Of a stretch of DNA of 64,000 nucleotides, positions 39,429 to 48,620 are shown one piece after another. The position numbers were made by a program, and so were the translations under genes. The stretch is from NCBI RefSeq assembly GCF_001643015.1, contig NZ_CP015622.1, forward strand, positions 1,811,358-1,875,357, in the 5' to 3' direction. How positions within the stretch are numbered: the stretch's first letter is position 1; every line of letters starts with the position of its first letter. A model generated the notes under the pieces. That model did no database searches. It was not told where the DNA came from and was given only the letters and a program-made list of their open reading frames with translations. This DNA comes from Corynebacterium crudilactis. GTDB lineage: Bacteria; Actinomycetota; Actinomycetes; Mycobacteriales; Mycobacteriaceae.

Positions 39429-40181
39429 TTACAGTCCTGCTACTTGTCCGATCACAAAAACTGCAGGAGGCTTGATATCTTCACGCACCATCGTCTCACC
39501 CAAACTACCGAGCGTGCACCTGACAGATCGCTGTGCTTCCGTCGTTCCTTCCTGAATCACAGCAGCAGGGGTGTCAGCATCTAGGCCACCAGTCATGAGA
39601 GCTTGCGCAATCAACCCAGCATTTTTCACTCCCATAATCACCGACAACGTACCACCTGATTGTGCCAAGGCCGCCCAATTAACCAAAGACTTCGCATGAC
39701 CAGGAGGAAGGTGCCCAGATACAACTGTGAAGGAATGCACCACTCCCCGATTAGTAATCGGAATGCCAACAGCTGCAGGAACAGACACCGCACTTGTCAC
39801 ACCGGGAATAACCTCACAGACAATGCCGTGCTCTGCCAAAAATTCCAATTCCTCAAAACCACGGCCAAACACATACGGATCCCCACCCTTAAGGCGCACC
39901 ACTTTTAGCCCCTGCTGAGCATATTCAACAAGCATCTCATTGGTACGTTCCTGAGTAACCTGGCGCCCATAAGGAAGCTTGGAAACATCCACCACCGTCT
40001 TTTCACTGATATCGCATAACTTTTCCAACTCAGCTGTAGGACCTAAGTGATCGGCCAGAATGACATCTGCTTCCTGAAGGCGATTCATGCCACGCACAGT
40101 AATTAAGTCCCACGCCCCAGGACCTCCACCGATTAAGGAGACTGGTTGAATAACTGGCGTGTTTTCTGGGGTTATCATCAT
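39429..40181 (-). CDS. cobA: Uroporphyrinogen-III C-methyltransferase
   Basis: 250 residues. SAM-dependent tetrapyrrole methylase motifs: VSLIGGGPGAWDLITVRGMN (residues 17-36), VILADHLG, VVRLKGGDPYVFGRGFEEL, and a GVTSAVSVPAAVGIPITNRG loop. It methylates uroporphyrinogen III at C2 and C7 to precorrin-2, towards siroheme (needed by sulfite and nitrite reductases) or cobalamin. It has no fused dehydrogenase/ferrochelatase domain. It lies upstream of the chelatase ORFs on the same strand, 141 nt away, and is divergent from selO. Confidence 0.93.
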   Translation of the reverse strand: MMITPENTPVIQPVSLIGGGPGAWDLITVRGMNRLQEADVILADHLGPTAELEKLCDISEKTVVDVSKLPYGRQVTQERTNEMLVEYAQQGLKVVRLKGGDPYVFGRGFEELEFLAEHGIVCEVIPGVTSAVSVPAAVGIPITNRGVVHSFTVVSGHLPPGHAKSLVNWAALAQSGGTLSVIMGVKNAGLIAQALMTGGLDADTPAAVIQEGTTEAQRSVRCTLGSLGETMVREDIKPPAVFVIGQVAGL

Positions 40182-40237
40182 GGCAATTTATCCTAGTCCT
40201 AACAATTAAGCAGGTGAGAACACTAGGCTTAAAAACC

Positions 40238-41686
40238 ATGAGTACGACAAGCCCCGAATACTCCCCTACTGCGCCTTTTAAGCTTGAAGCTCACTTCGCT
40301 TCGGCCCTCCCTGCAATGGCCGCGCCGTGGCACGGCGAAGACGCACCCGATCCACAACTAGTGATCCTCAATGAGGAGCTTGCCCATCGCTTAGGTCTTG
40401 ACCCCCAGTGGTTGCGCAGTGAAGCAGGCATTCAGTTCTTAGTCGGTTTAAATCCACAGCCCCTCACCAAAGCTGTTGCGCAAGCCTATTCCGGCCACCA
40501 ATTTGGTCAATTTGTGGCAAGTCTTGGCGATGGACGTGCCCTCCTTCTTGGTGAAGCGCGCTCAGCCGATGGAGTGCTGCGCGATATTCACCTCAAAGGC
40601 TCCGGAAGAACCCCTTTTTCTAGAGGAGCAGACGGACGCTCCATTCTCGGTCCAGTCTTGCGTGAATATCTTGTCTCTGAAGCCATGCACTCCCTGGGAG
40701 TCCCCACTACCCGCGCATTAGCCGTGCTTACTACGGGTAGGAAAATTCAACGAGGCACGGTTTCTCCCGGAGCTATCTTGGTTCGAGTTGCCACCAGCCA
40801 CATTCGCGTTGGTTCTTTCCAATACTCAAATATTGCTGGCGGTGTAGACCTCTCACAAGACTTAGCTAATTACGCCATCATCAGGAATTTCCCTGAACTC
40901 GCAGCAGGTTTAGACAATCCCACCCCGGAATTATACGTATCCCTGTTTAGAGCAATTCTGCGCCGACAAGCCACAACAGTGGGCAAATGGACCAGATTAG
41001 GTTTTGTCCACGGTGCTTTGAATACAGACAACACACTTATTTCTGGCGAAACGATAGATTATGGCCCCTGTGCCTTTATGGAACGTTATCGCGGCGATGC
41101 AAAATTCAGTTCCATCGATAATTACAGTCGCTATAAATTTGACAACCAACCTGTAATTCTGGGCTGGAATATGACCCGACTCGTAGAAACCCTCATCCCA
41201 CTACTGGGAGATACCCCAGATGAAGGTATGACTGCAGCACAAGAAGCACTCAGTGAATTTGATTCCCTCTGCGAGCAGGCAATAGCACAAGAATTTGCTG
41301 CTGCACTGGGCATTGATCCTGCCGAATCCGAGGTGATCGCTCATTTCCGTCAACTTCTCTACCAATACAACCCAGATATCACGACTCTGCTGCGCTGCCT
41401 CACCGACAACACTGCTCCGCCAGCTGGCTTTGAATTCTTTGCACACACCTGGAAAACTTTGGATCCCGATATCGAAGCCATGCGTACCGTCAATCCGATC
41501 TTCATCCCCCGCAATCACTTGGTGGAAGCAGCCTTAAGCCAGGCAGTAGAAGGAGACTTCAACGCATTCCACGAACTGCTTGCAGCCGTATGCGATCCTT
41601 TTAATCCTGATGCCGGATCAGCAGAACTTCATGGCCCAAGTCCCGATGGTTTTGAAGAGGATTATATGACCTTTTGTGGCACCTAA
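40238..41686 (+). CDS. selO: Protein adenylyltransferase SelO (YdiU family)
   Basis: 482 residues from the ATG at 40238 (GTG at 40214 would add eight). SelO is a pseudokinase that transfers AMP to Ser/Thr/Tyr of proteins in redox homeostasis. Seen are YSGHQFGQFVASLGDGRALL, LKGSGRTPFSRGADGRS (nucleotide site), HGALNTDNTLISGETIDYGP at about residue 258 with the metal-binding Asn and Asp, and SSIDNYSRYKFDNQP. The C-terminal selenocysteine/cysteine of many homologues is here a cysteine in the terminal FCGT. Confidence 0.93.
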   Translation: MSTTSPEYSPTAPFKLEAHFASALPAMAAPWHGEDAPDPQLVILNEELAHRLGLDPQWLRSEAGIQFLVGLNPQPLTKAVAQAYSGHQFGQFVASLGDGRALLLGEARSADGVLRDIHLKGSGRTPFSRGADGRSILGPVLREYLVSEAMHSLGVPTTRALAVLTTGRKIQRGTVSPGAILVRVATSHIRVGSFQYSNIAGGVDLSQDLANYAIIRNFPELAAGLDNPTPELYVSLFRAILRRQATTVGKWTRLGFVHGALNTDNTLISGETIDYGPCAFMERYRGDAKFSSIDNYSRYKFDNQPVILGWNMTRLVETLIPLLGDTPDEGMTAAQEALSEFDSLCEQAIAQEFAAALGIDPAESEVIAHFRQLLYQYNPDITTLLRCLTDNTAPPAGFEFFAHTWKTLDPDIEAMRTVNPIFIPRNHLVEAALSQAVEGDFNAFHELLAAVCDPFNPDAGSAELHGPSPDGFEEDYMTFCGT

Positions 41687-41741
41687 CTCCGCGCGGGCTC
41701 CCTCGGGACGCAGGCGGGCGCCGATAAGCATGCTTGTCTTT

Positions 41742-42644
41742 TTAAAACTCGGCAATATTGATCTTTTTCATCCCCATGAGCTTTTCATATGCGCCAGGTT
41801 TACTCATTAATTCTCCCAAATTATCCGGTATAATCTGCCAACTCACACCGAATTTATCTTTCAGCCAACCACAGGCTTCGGCCTCTGGAACAGCTGATAA
41901 TGCAGCCCACATGGCATCTAATTCCTGCTGACCATGCGCTTCATAAATCAAGGAAATACCCTCATTGAAGGTGAAATCCTGGGTAACGCCGGAATCCATG
42001 GCAAAAATCCACTGACCATCCAATTGAAATTGTGAAAACATGACGGCGTCAGCTGTTGCAGGTCCCGTTTGTTGACCATAAGGTGCACGATCCCCCAACT
42101 TGGAATGTGGAAAAATCCCAACATAGTATTCCTGAGCTGGTACTGCTTGGTTTTGGGCTGCCCCACCAAACATCAAGGACGTAATTACTGCAGGGCCAGG
42201 ATTTTCCTCTGGGCGGCTCAGTATCAGCTGCCATGACACTCCAAATTTGTCCTGAACCCACCCGTAATACTCCGAGAATGGGTAGGACTGCAGCGGCATC
42301 AATACTTTTCCATCTACATTAAGTGCAGCCCACACAGCATCGAGGTGAGCTATCGCTTAGGGATCTCTTACAGCATCAAAATTCAGCATAAAACTGATAG
42401 CTGGGTTGGGAGAAAACTCTTCTCCTGCATTAATCAGCACAATTTTAAAACCGGCAACGGCCATATCAACCGTGAGTGTCTGCCCGGCTAAATGCTTTTG
42501 GAAATCCAGTAATCCACTATCTGGATACTGCACTGTGGTGAGAATTTCTGCACCACCTGGGAACTGAGAAAAGGCGTTGACATAGAATTCTGCTGCTTCA
42601 TCTGCAGTGCCTTGGCACCAGATGCTTGGAGTAAATTTTTGCAT
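41742..42644 (-). pseudogene. Two-domain VOC (PhnB/glyoxalase-like) gene interrupted by an in-frame TAA
   Basis: Read leftward from the ATG at 42644, the first VOC domain (FTPSIWCQGTADEAAEFYVN) runs to a TAA at 42357-42359 after FMLNFDAVRDP. The same frame then continues without other stops as AIAHLDAVWAALNVDGKVLM, completing that domain, and on into a second PhnB-type domain up to 41742. The whole would be about 300 residues, the usual size of tandem PhnB-like proteins. A GTG at 42335 might restart translation but has no ribosome site. Hence a nonsense mutation is the simplest view. Biochemical role of the intact family is unknown (3-demethylubiquinone methyltransferase-like fold, no catalysis shown). 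Confidence 0.75.
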
Positions 42645-42784
42645 AACTCAAGGATAGAACAAGGGGGACGACACCCTATTGTCAGCAAAAATATCCGCAG
42701 TTCAGAAGGGATACGGTATCCAATTCAAGGACACTACTCCGTCGCTTTTCACCGCTCATGGGGATCTACATGCCCCACAAATAC

Positions 42785-42829
42785 AAAGGCACCCTTCATG
42801 CGCCGCTATCGCGAATGAAGGGTGCCTTT
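42785..42829 (-). terminator. mqo terminator
   Basis: A perfect 15-bp stem (42785-42799/42815-42829) with a 15-nt loop, starting 18 nt past the mqo stop and ending in a short T run. Confidence 0.88.
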
Positions 42830-42847
42830 AACAGCTTCTAGAAGATT

Positions 42848-44350
42848 TTATGCTTCCTCAAGCTTCAGGGTCTTCTGGGAACGCTCCCATTCCTGAGCAA
42901 ACAATGCTGGCTCATTGGTGAGCTTCTTGCCATAGGAAGGAATCATTTCCTGCAGCTTGTCGCCCCACTCGATCATACGATCACCGAAGCAACGCTCAAT
43001 CAGCTCAAGCATTGCAGAAGGTGCGATGGATGCTCCTGGTGATGCGCCAAGCAGACCTGCGATGGTGCCTTCGGAATTGTTGATCAAAGTAGTACCGAAC
43101 TCGAGGGAACCCATCTTAGGGAATCCAACAGGCTTAATAACCTGCACGCGCTGGCCTGCAACGATGGTTTCCCAATCGCCGTTTTCTGCCTCTGGCATGT
43201 ACTCACGAAGTGCGTCCATGCGCTTGTCCTGATTCTTCAGAACTTCAGTGACAAGGTACTTGGTCAGATCAAATTCCTGAGCTGCAACACCAAGGTAGGA
43301 AGGGATGTTATCTGGACGGATCGACTTGAACAGATCCAGGTAAGAACCTTCCTTGAGGAACTTAGGAGTCCAGCCGCCGTAAGGTCCAAACAGCAGGCCC
43401 TTCTCGCCATCAATGATGCGAGTATCCAAGTGAGGAACAGACATTGGTGGGGCACCAACAGATGCCTTGCCATACACCTTGGCTGCATGCTGCTCGATTA
43501 GCTCTTCATTGGTGCAACGAAGCCACAGACCAGATACTGGGAAACCAGCAAAGCCCTTGACCTGTGGAATGCCTGCGCTGCGCAGCAAATCAAGTGCGTA
43601 TCCGCCAGCACCAACGAAGACGAAGTTAGCCTTCACAGTCTTGGTATCACCGGTGTGCACGTTCTTGACGGTCACGATCCACTTTGCGCCATCAGCCTTG
43701 ATGCTCTTGACCTCGTGGCCGTAGCGAATATCAGTGCCCTCAACTTCAGCGGCAGCAAGGTACTGCTTGGTCTGTGCACCATAGTTGATATCAGTGCCTT
43801 CATCGATCCAAGAGATAGCAACTGGATCACTAAAGTCACGGCCCTTAGCCATCAAAGGCAGCTTTTCGGTGAAGGTTGCTTCATCGTCAGCGTAAGTCAT
43901 GCCCTGGAAAAGTGGGTGGTCCTTCAACGCTTCATAACGAGCCTTGATATAGCGGACCTGGTCTTCTCCCTGGCCAAAAGCCACGTGAGGAACAGCGTTG
44001 ATGAACTCGCTCGGATCGGAAAGCACACCTTCGTCAACAAGATGGGACCAGAACTGGCGGGAAACCTGGAATTTTTCATTAATTCCAACAGCCTTAGCAA
44101 TTTCAACCTTGCCATTGACCTCTGGCGTGTAGTTCAGCTCACAAAGAGCAGAGTGTCCAGTGCCTGCGTTGTTCCACGGGGAGGACGACTCCTGAGCCGG
44201 TCCATCCAAACGCTCGAAGACGATTTGTGACCAGTTTGGTTCCAGCTGACGCAACATTGCGCCCAGCGTGGAGCTCATAATACCGGCACCAATGAGTACT
44301 ACATCAGCCTCATCGGTAATCTTCGGTGCGTTCTTCGGGGAATCTGACAT
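42848..44350 (-). CDS. mqo: Malate:quinone oxidoreductase
   Basis: 500 residues from the ATG at 44350 (AAGGAAG at 6 nt), the C. glutamicum size. This peripheral membrane FAD enzyme oxidises malate to oxaloacetate and passes electrons to menaquinone; it is the main malate-oxidising TCA step in C. glutamicum. ADVVLIGAGIMSSTLGAML is the FAD motif (residues 15-33), PWNNAGTGHSALCELNYTP a family block, and GLLGASPGASIAPSAMLEL the C-terminal one. A single gene with its own terminator; an inverted repeat lies at 44426-44441 upstream. Confidence 0.97.
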   Translation of the reverse strand: MSDSPKNAPKITDEADVVLIGAGIMSSTLGAMLRQLEPNWSQIVFERLDGPAQESSSPWNNAGTGHSALCELNYTPEVNGKVEIAKAVGINEKFQVSRQFWSHLVDEGVLSDPSEFINAVPHVAFGQGEDQVRYIKARYEALKDHPLFQGMTYADDEATFTEKLPLMAKGRDFSDPVAISWIDEGTDINYGAQTKQYLAAAEVEGTDIRYGHEVKSIKADGAKWIVTVKNVHTGDTKTVKANFVFVGAGGYALDLLRSAGIPQVKGFAGFPVSGLWLRCTNEELIEQHAAKVYGKASVGAPPMSVPHLDTRIIDGEKGLLFGPYGGWTPKFLKEGSYLDLFKSIRPDNIPSYLGVAAQEFDLTKYLVTEVLKNQDKRMDALREYMPEAENGDWETIVAGQRVQVIKPVGFPKMGSLEFGTTLINNSEGTIAGLLGASPGASIAPSAMLELIERCFGDRMIEWGDKLQEMIPSYGKKLTNEPALFAQEWERSQKTLKLEEA

Positions 44351-44735
44351 GTTCAACTTCCTTTTATCTCCGCGAGTTGTCTGCCGAACACCCCTACAAG
44401 GCGCCACCTGATAAATGATCACCATCACTTGTGCGCAAGTGTTGGCCATATTTTTGGCAGACCCTTGGGGCGTAACCCTTCTTGTTTCTTACAAGAAAGC
44501 GTGGGTACACATTGTACGTAAATAAATAGTGTACGCCTGCTGCCTCGAGCTCAGGAAACGAGCACCGGATAATCCATATTCTCTTGCAGATTTCTCCCCC
44601 ATGCTACCCCCTCCCCCAATTTGCAAAGTTAGTAAATGTGAAATTTGCAAATGCAAAGTTAGTTGTTTCCTCTCTCACTTCGGACACATTTTTTATATCC
44701 TTCCATCACACTTCATCCTTAATCTTTCTATTATT
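44351..44735. other. Divergent regulatory spacer between mqo and the hydrolase gene
   Basis: 385 bases, no supported gene. It contains an inverted repeat CACTTG-4-CAAGTG (44426-44441) on the mqo side. On the hydrolase side are two copies of TGCAAAGTTAGT (from 44622 and 44652) and the 10-bp palindrome ATTTGCAAAT (44643-44652). The hydrolase ATG has no ribosome site, so its message may be leaderless. Confidence 0.5.
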
Positions 44736-45797
44736 ATGGATATGGATCAGAAACCTCAGCCTTCCGCCGCCCACTCCTGGAAACCAGATTTCTTAGGCGA
44801 AGGATTTGAACATCACACCATCGAGCTCGGCAATGACCCCGACAATGAAACTGATGTTGTCGCCACCGTAATTCGCTATAACCCCGATGCAGGAAAAGGT
44901 GGCTCAGCAGACATTGCCTTCGCGTCGCGCCCAGCACTGCTCTGGGTACATGGAATGACTGATTATTTCTTCCACACCGAGTTTGCAGAGTTTTTCCACA
45001 ACGCTGGCTTCGCTGTATACGCAGTAGATTTAAGAAAATGCGGCCGCTCTTATCGCCCCGGCCAGCGATGGCACTACATCTCTGATCTTGCCTACTATTT
45101 CCCAGATCTCTCCGCAGCTACGGCACTCATCACGAAACAACATCCAGAACTGATACCTGTTGCACATTCCACGGGTGGTTTAATCGTTCCTTTGTGGATG
45201 TCTGCAATGCGCCAAACAAACCCTACTGCGATCCAAAAGATCTCCGCCCTCGTGCTGAACAGTCCGTGGCTAGACATGATGTATCCACCACTATTTATGA
45301 AACTGATTACGCCGATAGTAAAGGTTGTAGGCAAGCTCAGGCCCACAACGCTTATTCCAGGCGGTGGCCTCGGTTCCTATGGCAAGTCAATTCATAAAGA
45401 TTTTTATGGCGAGTGGGAATTTGACCAAGATATGAAACCCGTTGAAGGCCACCGCAAAACCATTGGGTGGCTCAGAGCCATTTTGGCGGGGCAAGACGCC
45501 ATTCACCGAGACCAAGTTGATGTGGGTGTAGATATCTTAACGCTTCACTCGAGCTCATCGTGGCTTAAATCTGAATACTCTGAAGCAACCAATAGCTCCG
45601 ATGCTGTCTTGGATATCGAACAAATCCAACAGTGGGCGCCACACTTGAATGCTTCTCCCGCCACCGTGTTTGTTAAGGCCATCCCAGGTGCTCGCCACGA
45701 TATTTTCTTATCCCAAAAACCTGTCCGCGATCATGCCTTACATGTGATGAATGAGTGGCTAGCCCCGCGCATCTCAAGCCTCAAAAACTTGCTGTAG
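44736..45797 (+). CDS. Alpha/beta hydrolase (monoglyceride lipase/lysophospholipase-like)
   Basis: 353 residues from the ATG at 44736. The fold is shown by ALLWVHGMTDYFFHTEFAEFF (oxyanion region), YAVDLRKCGRSYRPGQ, and the nucleophile elbow PVAHSTGGLIVPLW, where serine lies in HSTGG. The catalytic histidine is likely in GARHDIFLS near the C-terminus. Substrate unknown; probably an ester or lipid. No ribosome site precedes the ATG. In C. glutamicum the same gene lies between mqo and mtr. Confidence 0.85.
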   Translation: MDMDQKPQPSAAHSWKPDFLGEGFEHHTIELGNDPDNETDVVATVIRYNPDAGKGGSADIAFASRPALLWVHGMTDYFFHTEFAEFFHNAGFAVYAVDLRKCGRSYRPGQRWHYISDLAYYFPDLSAATALITKQHPELIPVAHSTGGLIVPLWMSAMRQTNPTAIQKISALVLNSPWLDMMYPPLFMKLITPIVKVVGKLRPTTLIPGGGLGSYGKSIHKDFYGEWEFDQDMKPVEGHRKTIGWLRAILAGQDAIHRDQVDVGVDILTLHSSSSWLKSEYSEATNSSDAVLDIEQIQQWAPHLNASPATVFVKAIPGARHDIFLSQKPVRDHALHVMNEWLAPRISSLKNLL

Positions 45798-45935
45798 GTG
45801 GAGTCGCAATAGACTGATCTGTAGCCTCGGGAAGCTTTTCGCCATTTTGCGCGTTGAGTTATGTGAACTACCAAGAGCCCTATATTGATCCTCTTATCCA
45901 ATGTGTTATCTAAACTTTTCTAGGAGCCTATTTTC

Positions 45936-47339
45936 ATGTCTGAGCAGTCAGCATCTGCCAAGCATTACGATCTCATCATTATTGGTACAGGCTCTGGAAA
46001 CTCCATTCCGGGCCCAGAATTTGATGATAAATCCATTGCGATTGTAGAAAAGGGCGCTTTTGGTGGCACCTGCCTCAATGTAGGTTGCATCCCAACCAAG
46101 ATGTACGTTTACGCTGCCGATATCGCCAAGGAAATCCAGGACTCTGCCCGTCTAGGTTTAGATACTACGCTCAATGGTGTGGACTGGCCATCCATTGTCA
46201 GCCGCGTTTTTGACAAGCGCATCGATCCCATCGCGCAAGGCGGCGAAGCTTACCGACGCGGCCCCAAAACTCCCAACATCGATGTTTATGACATGCATGC
46301 CTCGTTCGTCGATGCCAAGACAATCTCCACCGGCATTGCAGGCCAGGAACAGCTCATCAGTGGCACCGATATCGTCATCGCCACCGGCTCTCGTCCTTAT
46401 ATCCCAGAGGCCATCGCTGAATCTGGCGCACGTTTTTACACCAACGAAGACATCATGCGCTTGTCTGAACAGCCACAATCCATCGTCATTGTTGGCGGTG
46501 GTTTCATTGCGCTTGAGTTTGCCCATGTCTTCGAAGCACTTGGCACCAAGGTCACCATCCTGAACCGCTCTGATGTCCTTTTGCGCGAGGCGGATGCAGA
46601 TATTTCTGCTCAGATCCTCAAGCTTTCCCAAGAACGTTTCGACGTCCGCCTCCGCACTTCTGTCACCGCAGTGCGCAACAAGACCGACGACAACGGCGGA
46701 GTCACCGTTTCCATTAATACTGGCGAAGACATCGACGCAGATATCTTGCTTGTTGCAACAGGCCGCACACCAAACGGCGATCAAATGAATCTGGATGCCG
46801 CCGGCATCGATATGGATGGTCGCCAGATTAAGGTCGATGACTTTGGTCGCACTTGCGTCGACGGCGTATGGGCACTGGGCGATGTCTCTTCACCTTTCAA
46901 ACTCAAGCATGTTGCCAATGCTGAAATGCGTGCCATCAAGCACAATCTTGCACACCCAGACGATCTACAGAAGATGCCTCATGATTTCGTTCCATCTGCG
47001 GTCTTCACCAACCCGCAGATTGCACAAGTTGGCATGACTGAGAAAGAAGCACGCGAAGCTGGTCTGGACATCACGGTGAAGATCCAGAATTATTCCGACG
47101 TTGCCTACGGATGGGCTATGGAGGACACCTCCGGTTTTGTGAAGCTCATTGCAGATAAAGGCACTGGAAAACTTGTTGGCGCTCATATCATCGGTGCACA
47201 GGCATCCACGCTTATTCAGCAACTGATCACCGTGATGGCTTTTGGGATTGATGCACGCGAGGCTGCCACAAAGCAGTACTGGATTCACCCTGCGCTACCT
47301 GAGGTCATTGAAAACGCTTTGCTTGGATTGGAATTTTAA
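45936..47339 (+). CDS. mtr: Mycothione reductase
   Basis: A 467-residue flavin disulfide reductase that restores mycothiol from mycothione with NADPH, the actinobacterial counterpart of glutathione reductase. It has an FAD motif DLIIIGTGSGNSIPG, the redox pair in GGTCLNVGCIPTKM, the NAD(P)H site IVGGGFIALEFAHVFEALG and the C-terminal HPALPEV with the base histidine. The lysine-methionine after the second cysteine and the GTGSGN variant separate it from dihydrolipoamide dehydrogenase. Confidence 0.95.
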   Translation: MSEQSASAKHYDLIIIGTGSGNSIPGPEFDDKSIAIVEKGAFGGTCLNVGCIPTKMYVYAADIAKEIQDSARLGLDTTLNGVDWPSIVSRVFDKRIDPIAQGGEAYRRGPKTPNIDVYDMHASFVDAKTISTGIAGQEQLISGTDIVIATGSRPYIPEAIAESGARFYTNEDIMRLSEQPQSIVIVGGGFIALEFAHVFEALGTKVTILNRSDVLLREADADISAQILKLSQERFDVRLRTSVTAVRNKTDDNGGVTVSINTGEDIDADILLVATGRTPNGDQMNLDAAGIDMDGRQIKVDDFGRTCVDGVWALGDVSSPFKLKHVANAEMRAIKHNLAHPDDLQKMPHDFVPSAVFTNPQIAQVGMTEKEAREAGLDITVKIQNYSDVAYGWAMEDTSGFVKLIADKGTGKLVGAHIIGAQASTLIQQLITVMAFGIDAREAATKQYWIHPALPEVIENALLGLEF

Positions 47340-47416
47340 GGTTTTCACACCAACATGCAATTAGCTTGGAAAAGTTTACGCGTCAAACTGACAGCGTAAA
47401 TAAAGAGGTAGACCTA

Positions 47417-47445
47417 GATTTTCCTTAAAATACTTTAAGAAAATC
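47417..47445 (+). terminator. mtr terminator (imperfect hairpin)
   Basis: Arms 47417-47429 and 47434-47445 pair with one bulged C; an outer AAAGAGG/CTCTTT pairing adds to it. It lies 77 nt after mtr and is followed by a T-rich end. Confidence 0.65.
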
Positions 47446-47759
47446 CTCTTTTACGCAGCTCAATACCACCCCCCGCAGATTGCCCCCAGAAAATGCGAAC
47501 CACGGTTATGTATATAAAATGCTGTGCATTAGATTACCTTTATGAAAATTGAGGAAATCTAAAACATTGATTGAAACTTGTTTTCACCTGACCATCATCT
47601 GTAGGTCTAACCGTTACAAGTTGAGATCGCTGAATGCACTACTTGCTAGCAGTCATCAGAAAAACGGCGTTGGTTCGTAGTCGCTGGAACTATATACATT
47701 TCCTCCGCCCCCCTTACTTAAGGGGCGGGACACTCGACTATTTCCGAAGGGCTTATCTC
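47446..47759 (+). other. Leader region of the small secreted protein pair
   Basis: 314 bases without a convincing gene. A GC-rich imperfect hairpin (47705-47729, CCGCCCC pairing with GGGGCGG with two unpaired C) stands 30 nt before the first gene. The region upstream of it is AT-rich and may hold the promoter. Confidence 0.5.
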
Positions 47760-48107
47760 ATGCGTTCTTTCCGTATCGCAGTAGTCGCAGGTCTTACTGC
47801 AGCTGCACTTTCCGTAGGATCCACCGCCATGGCGGCCACAACTGAATCCGACCAAAATCTCTCCTCTGGTTTCTCAGCACTATCCTCCGGCGGTTCTTCC
47901 GCCGTTGGCCAAGACTGGGACGCGGACCAGCCAGTTAAAGGCGAGGACATTTTCGGCGAAGAACACGAACGCGACGAAGAAAACACACCAGCTTGGGCCA
48001 AGAATATGTTTGATCTAACACTGCTTGGAGGCATTGCATCCCTCCTCGGTGTCATCGTATTCCCTGCATACAACTACCTGGTTTACACCGGTGCTATCAA
48101 GGGCTAA
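47760..48107 (+). CDS. Small secreted protein with C-terminal hydrophobic anchor (first of a pair)
   Basis: 115 residues from the ATG at 47760 (GAAGGG at 8 nt). A signal peptide ends near AMAATT (residue 22). The next 55 residues are acidic and Ser/Gly-rich. A C-terminal hydrophobic stretch LTLLGGIASLLGVIVFPAYN ends in a short basic tail TGAIKG. This would be an exported protein held at the membrane or in the outer mycomembrane by its tail. I do not recognise a function. It is a paralogue of the next gene, 57 nt downstream. It resembles the cg2195/cg2196 pair of C. glutamicum (from memory). Confidence 0.82.
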   Translation: MRSFRIAVVAGLTAAALSVGSTAMAATTESDQNLSSGFSALSSGGSSAVGQDWDADQPVKGEDIFGEEHERDEENTPAWAKNMFDLTLLGGIASLLGVIVFPAYNYLVYTGAIKG

Positions 48108-48164
48108 TTAACGCCCGCTTGCTGATTTTTCAACTGATCTCAACACCTGAAAGGCCTCGCTAAC

Positions 48165-48524
48165 ATGCGCACATTCCGCAATGCTGCAATCGCTATGGTT
48201 TCCGCAGCTGCACTCACCATGGGCAGTGTCACCGCTGTATCCGCTCAGACCGAAAATAATGATGAAACTGTCGTCGAAACCACAGAGGATAAAGCACCCT
48301 CTTCTTCCTTTACCTCCAGCGACTACAACGAGGAGTACGAAGGCGATCAGGACGGCTACGGTGTCGATGGCTTCGGATCTTCCAAGGATGACTCTGGCAA
48401 CGAAGTTCCACGTTGGTTGGAAACTTGGGGCCAGGTATTCGATGTCTTGACCTTCACCTCCGTGCTGGGTGTAGTTGTTTTCCCTATCGTTAACTTCTTG
48501 AAGTACAACGGCATCATCAAGTAA
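48165..48524 (+). CDS. Small secreted protein with C-terminal hydrophobic anchor (second of a pair)
   Basis: 119 residues with the same build as the preceding protein: MRTFRNAAIAMVSAAALTMG signal peptide with cleavage near VSAQTE, an acidic Asp/Glu/Ser-rich middle (about residues 28-85), and a C-terminal hydrophobic segment with SVLGVVVFPIVNFLKYNGII. The shared tail pattern (S-L-LGV-VFP--N-L-Y-G-I) marks the two as tandem duplicates that diverged. AAAGG stands before the ATG. Function unknown. Confidence 0.82.
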   Translation: MRTFRNAAIAMVSAAALTMGSVTAVSAQTENNDETVVETTEDKAPSSSFTSSDYNEEYEGDQDGYGVDGFGSSKDDSGNEVPRWLETWGQVFDVLTFTSVLGVVVFPIVNFLKYNGIIK

Positions 48525-48544
48525 ATACCGACTTTTAAAAGTCT

Positions 48545-48572
48545 AGGCATTAACCACATGTGGTTAATGCCT
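48545..48572 (+). terminator. Terminator of the small secreted protein pair
   Basis: A 28-bp perfect palindrome (48545-48572) followed by five T, 20 nt after the second gene. Confidence 0.92.
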
Positions 48573-48620
48573 TTTTCTATTGCGTAGAGTAAGCAGGTAC
48601 GGCTTTACTCATTCTTAATT

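Noticed and set aside
42612..42818. Open frame of 68 codons between the VOC gene and mqo
   Set aside because: No ribosome site and no similarity; it runs into the mqo terminator.
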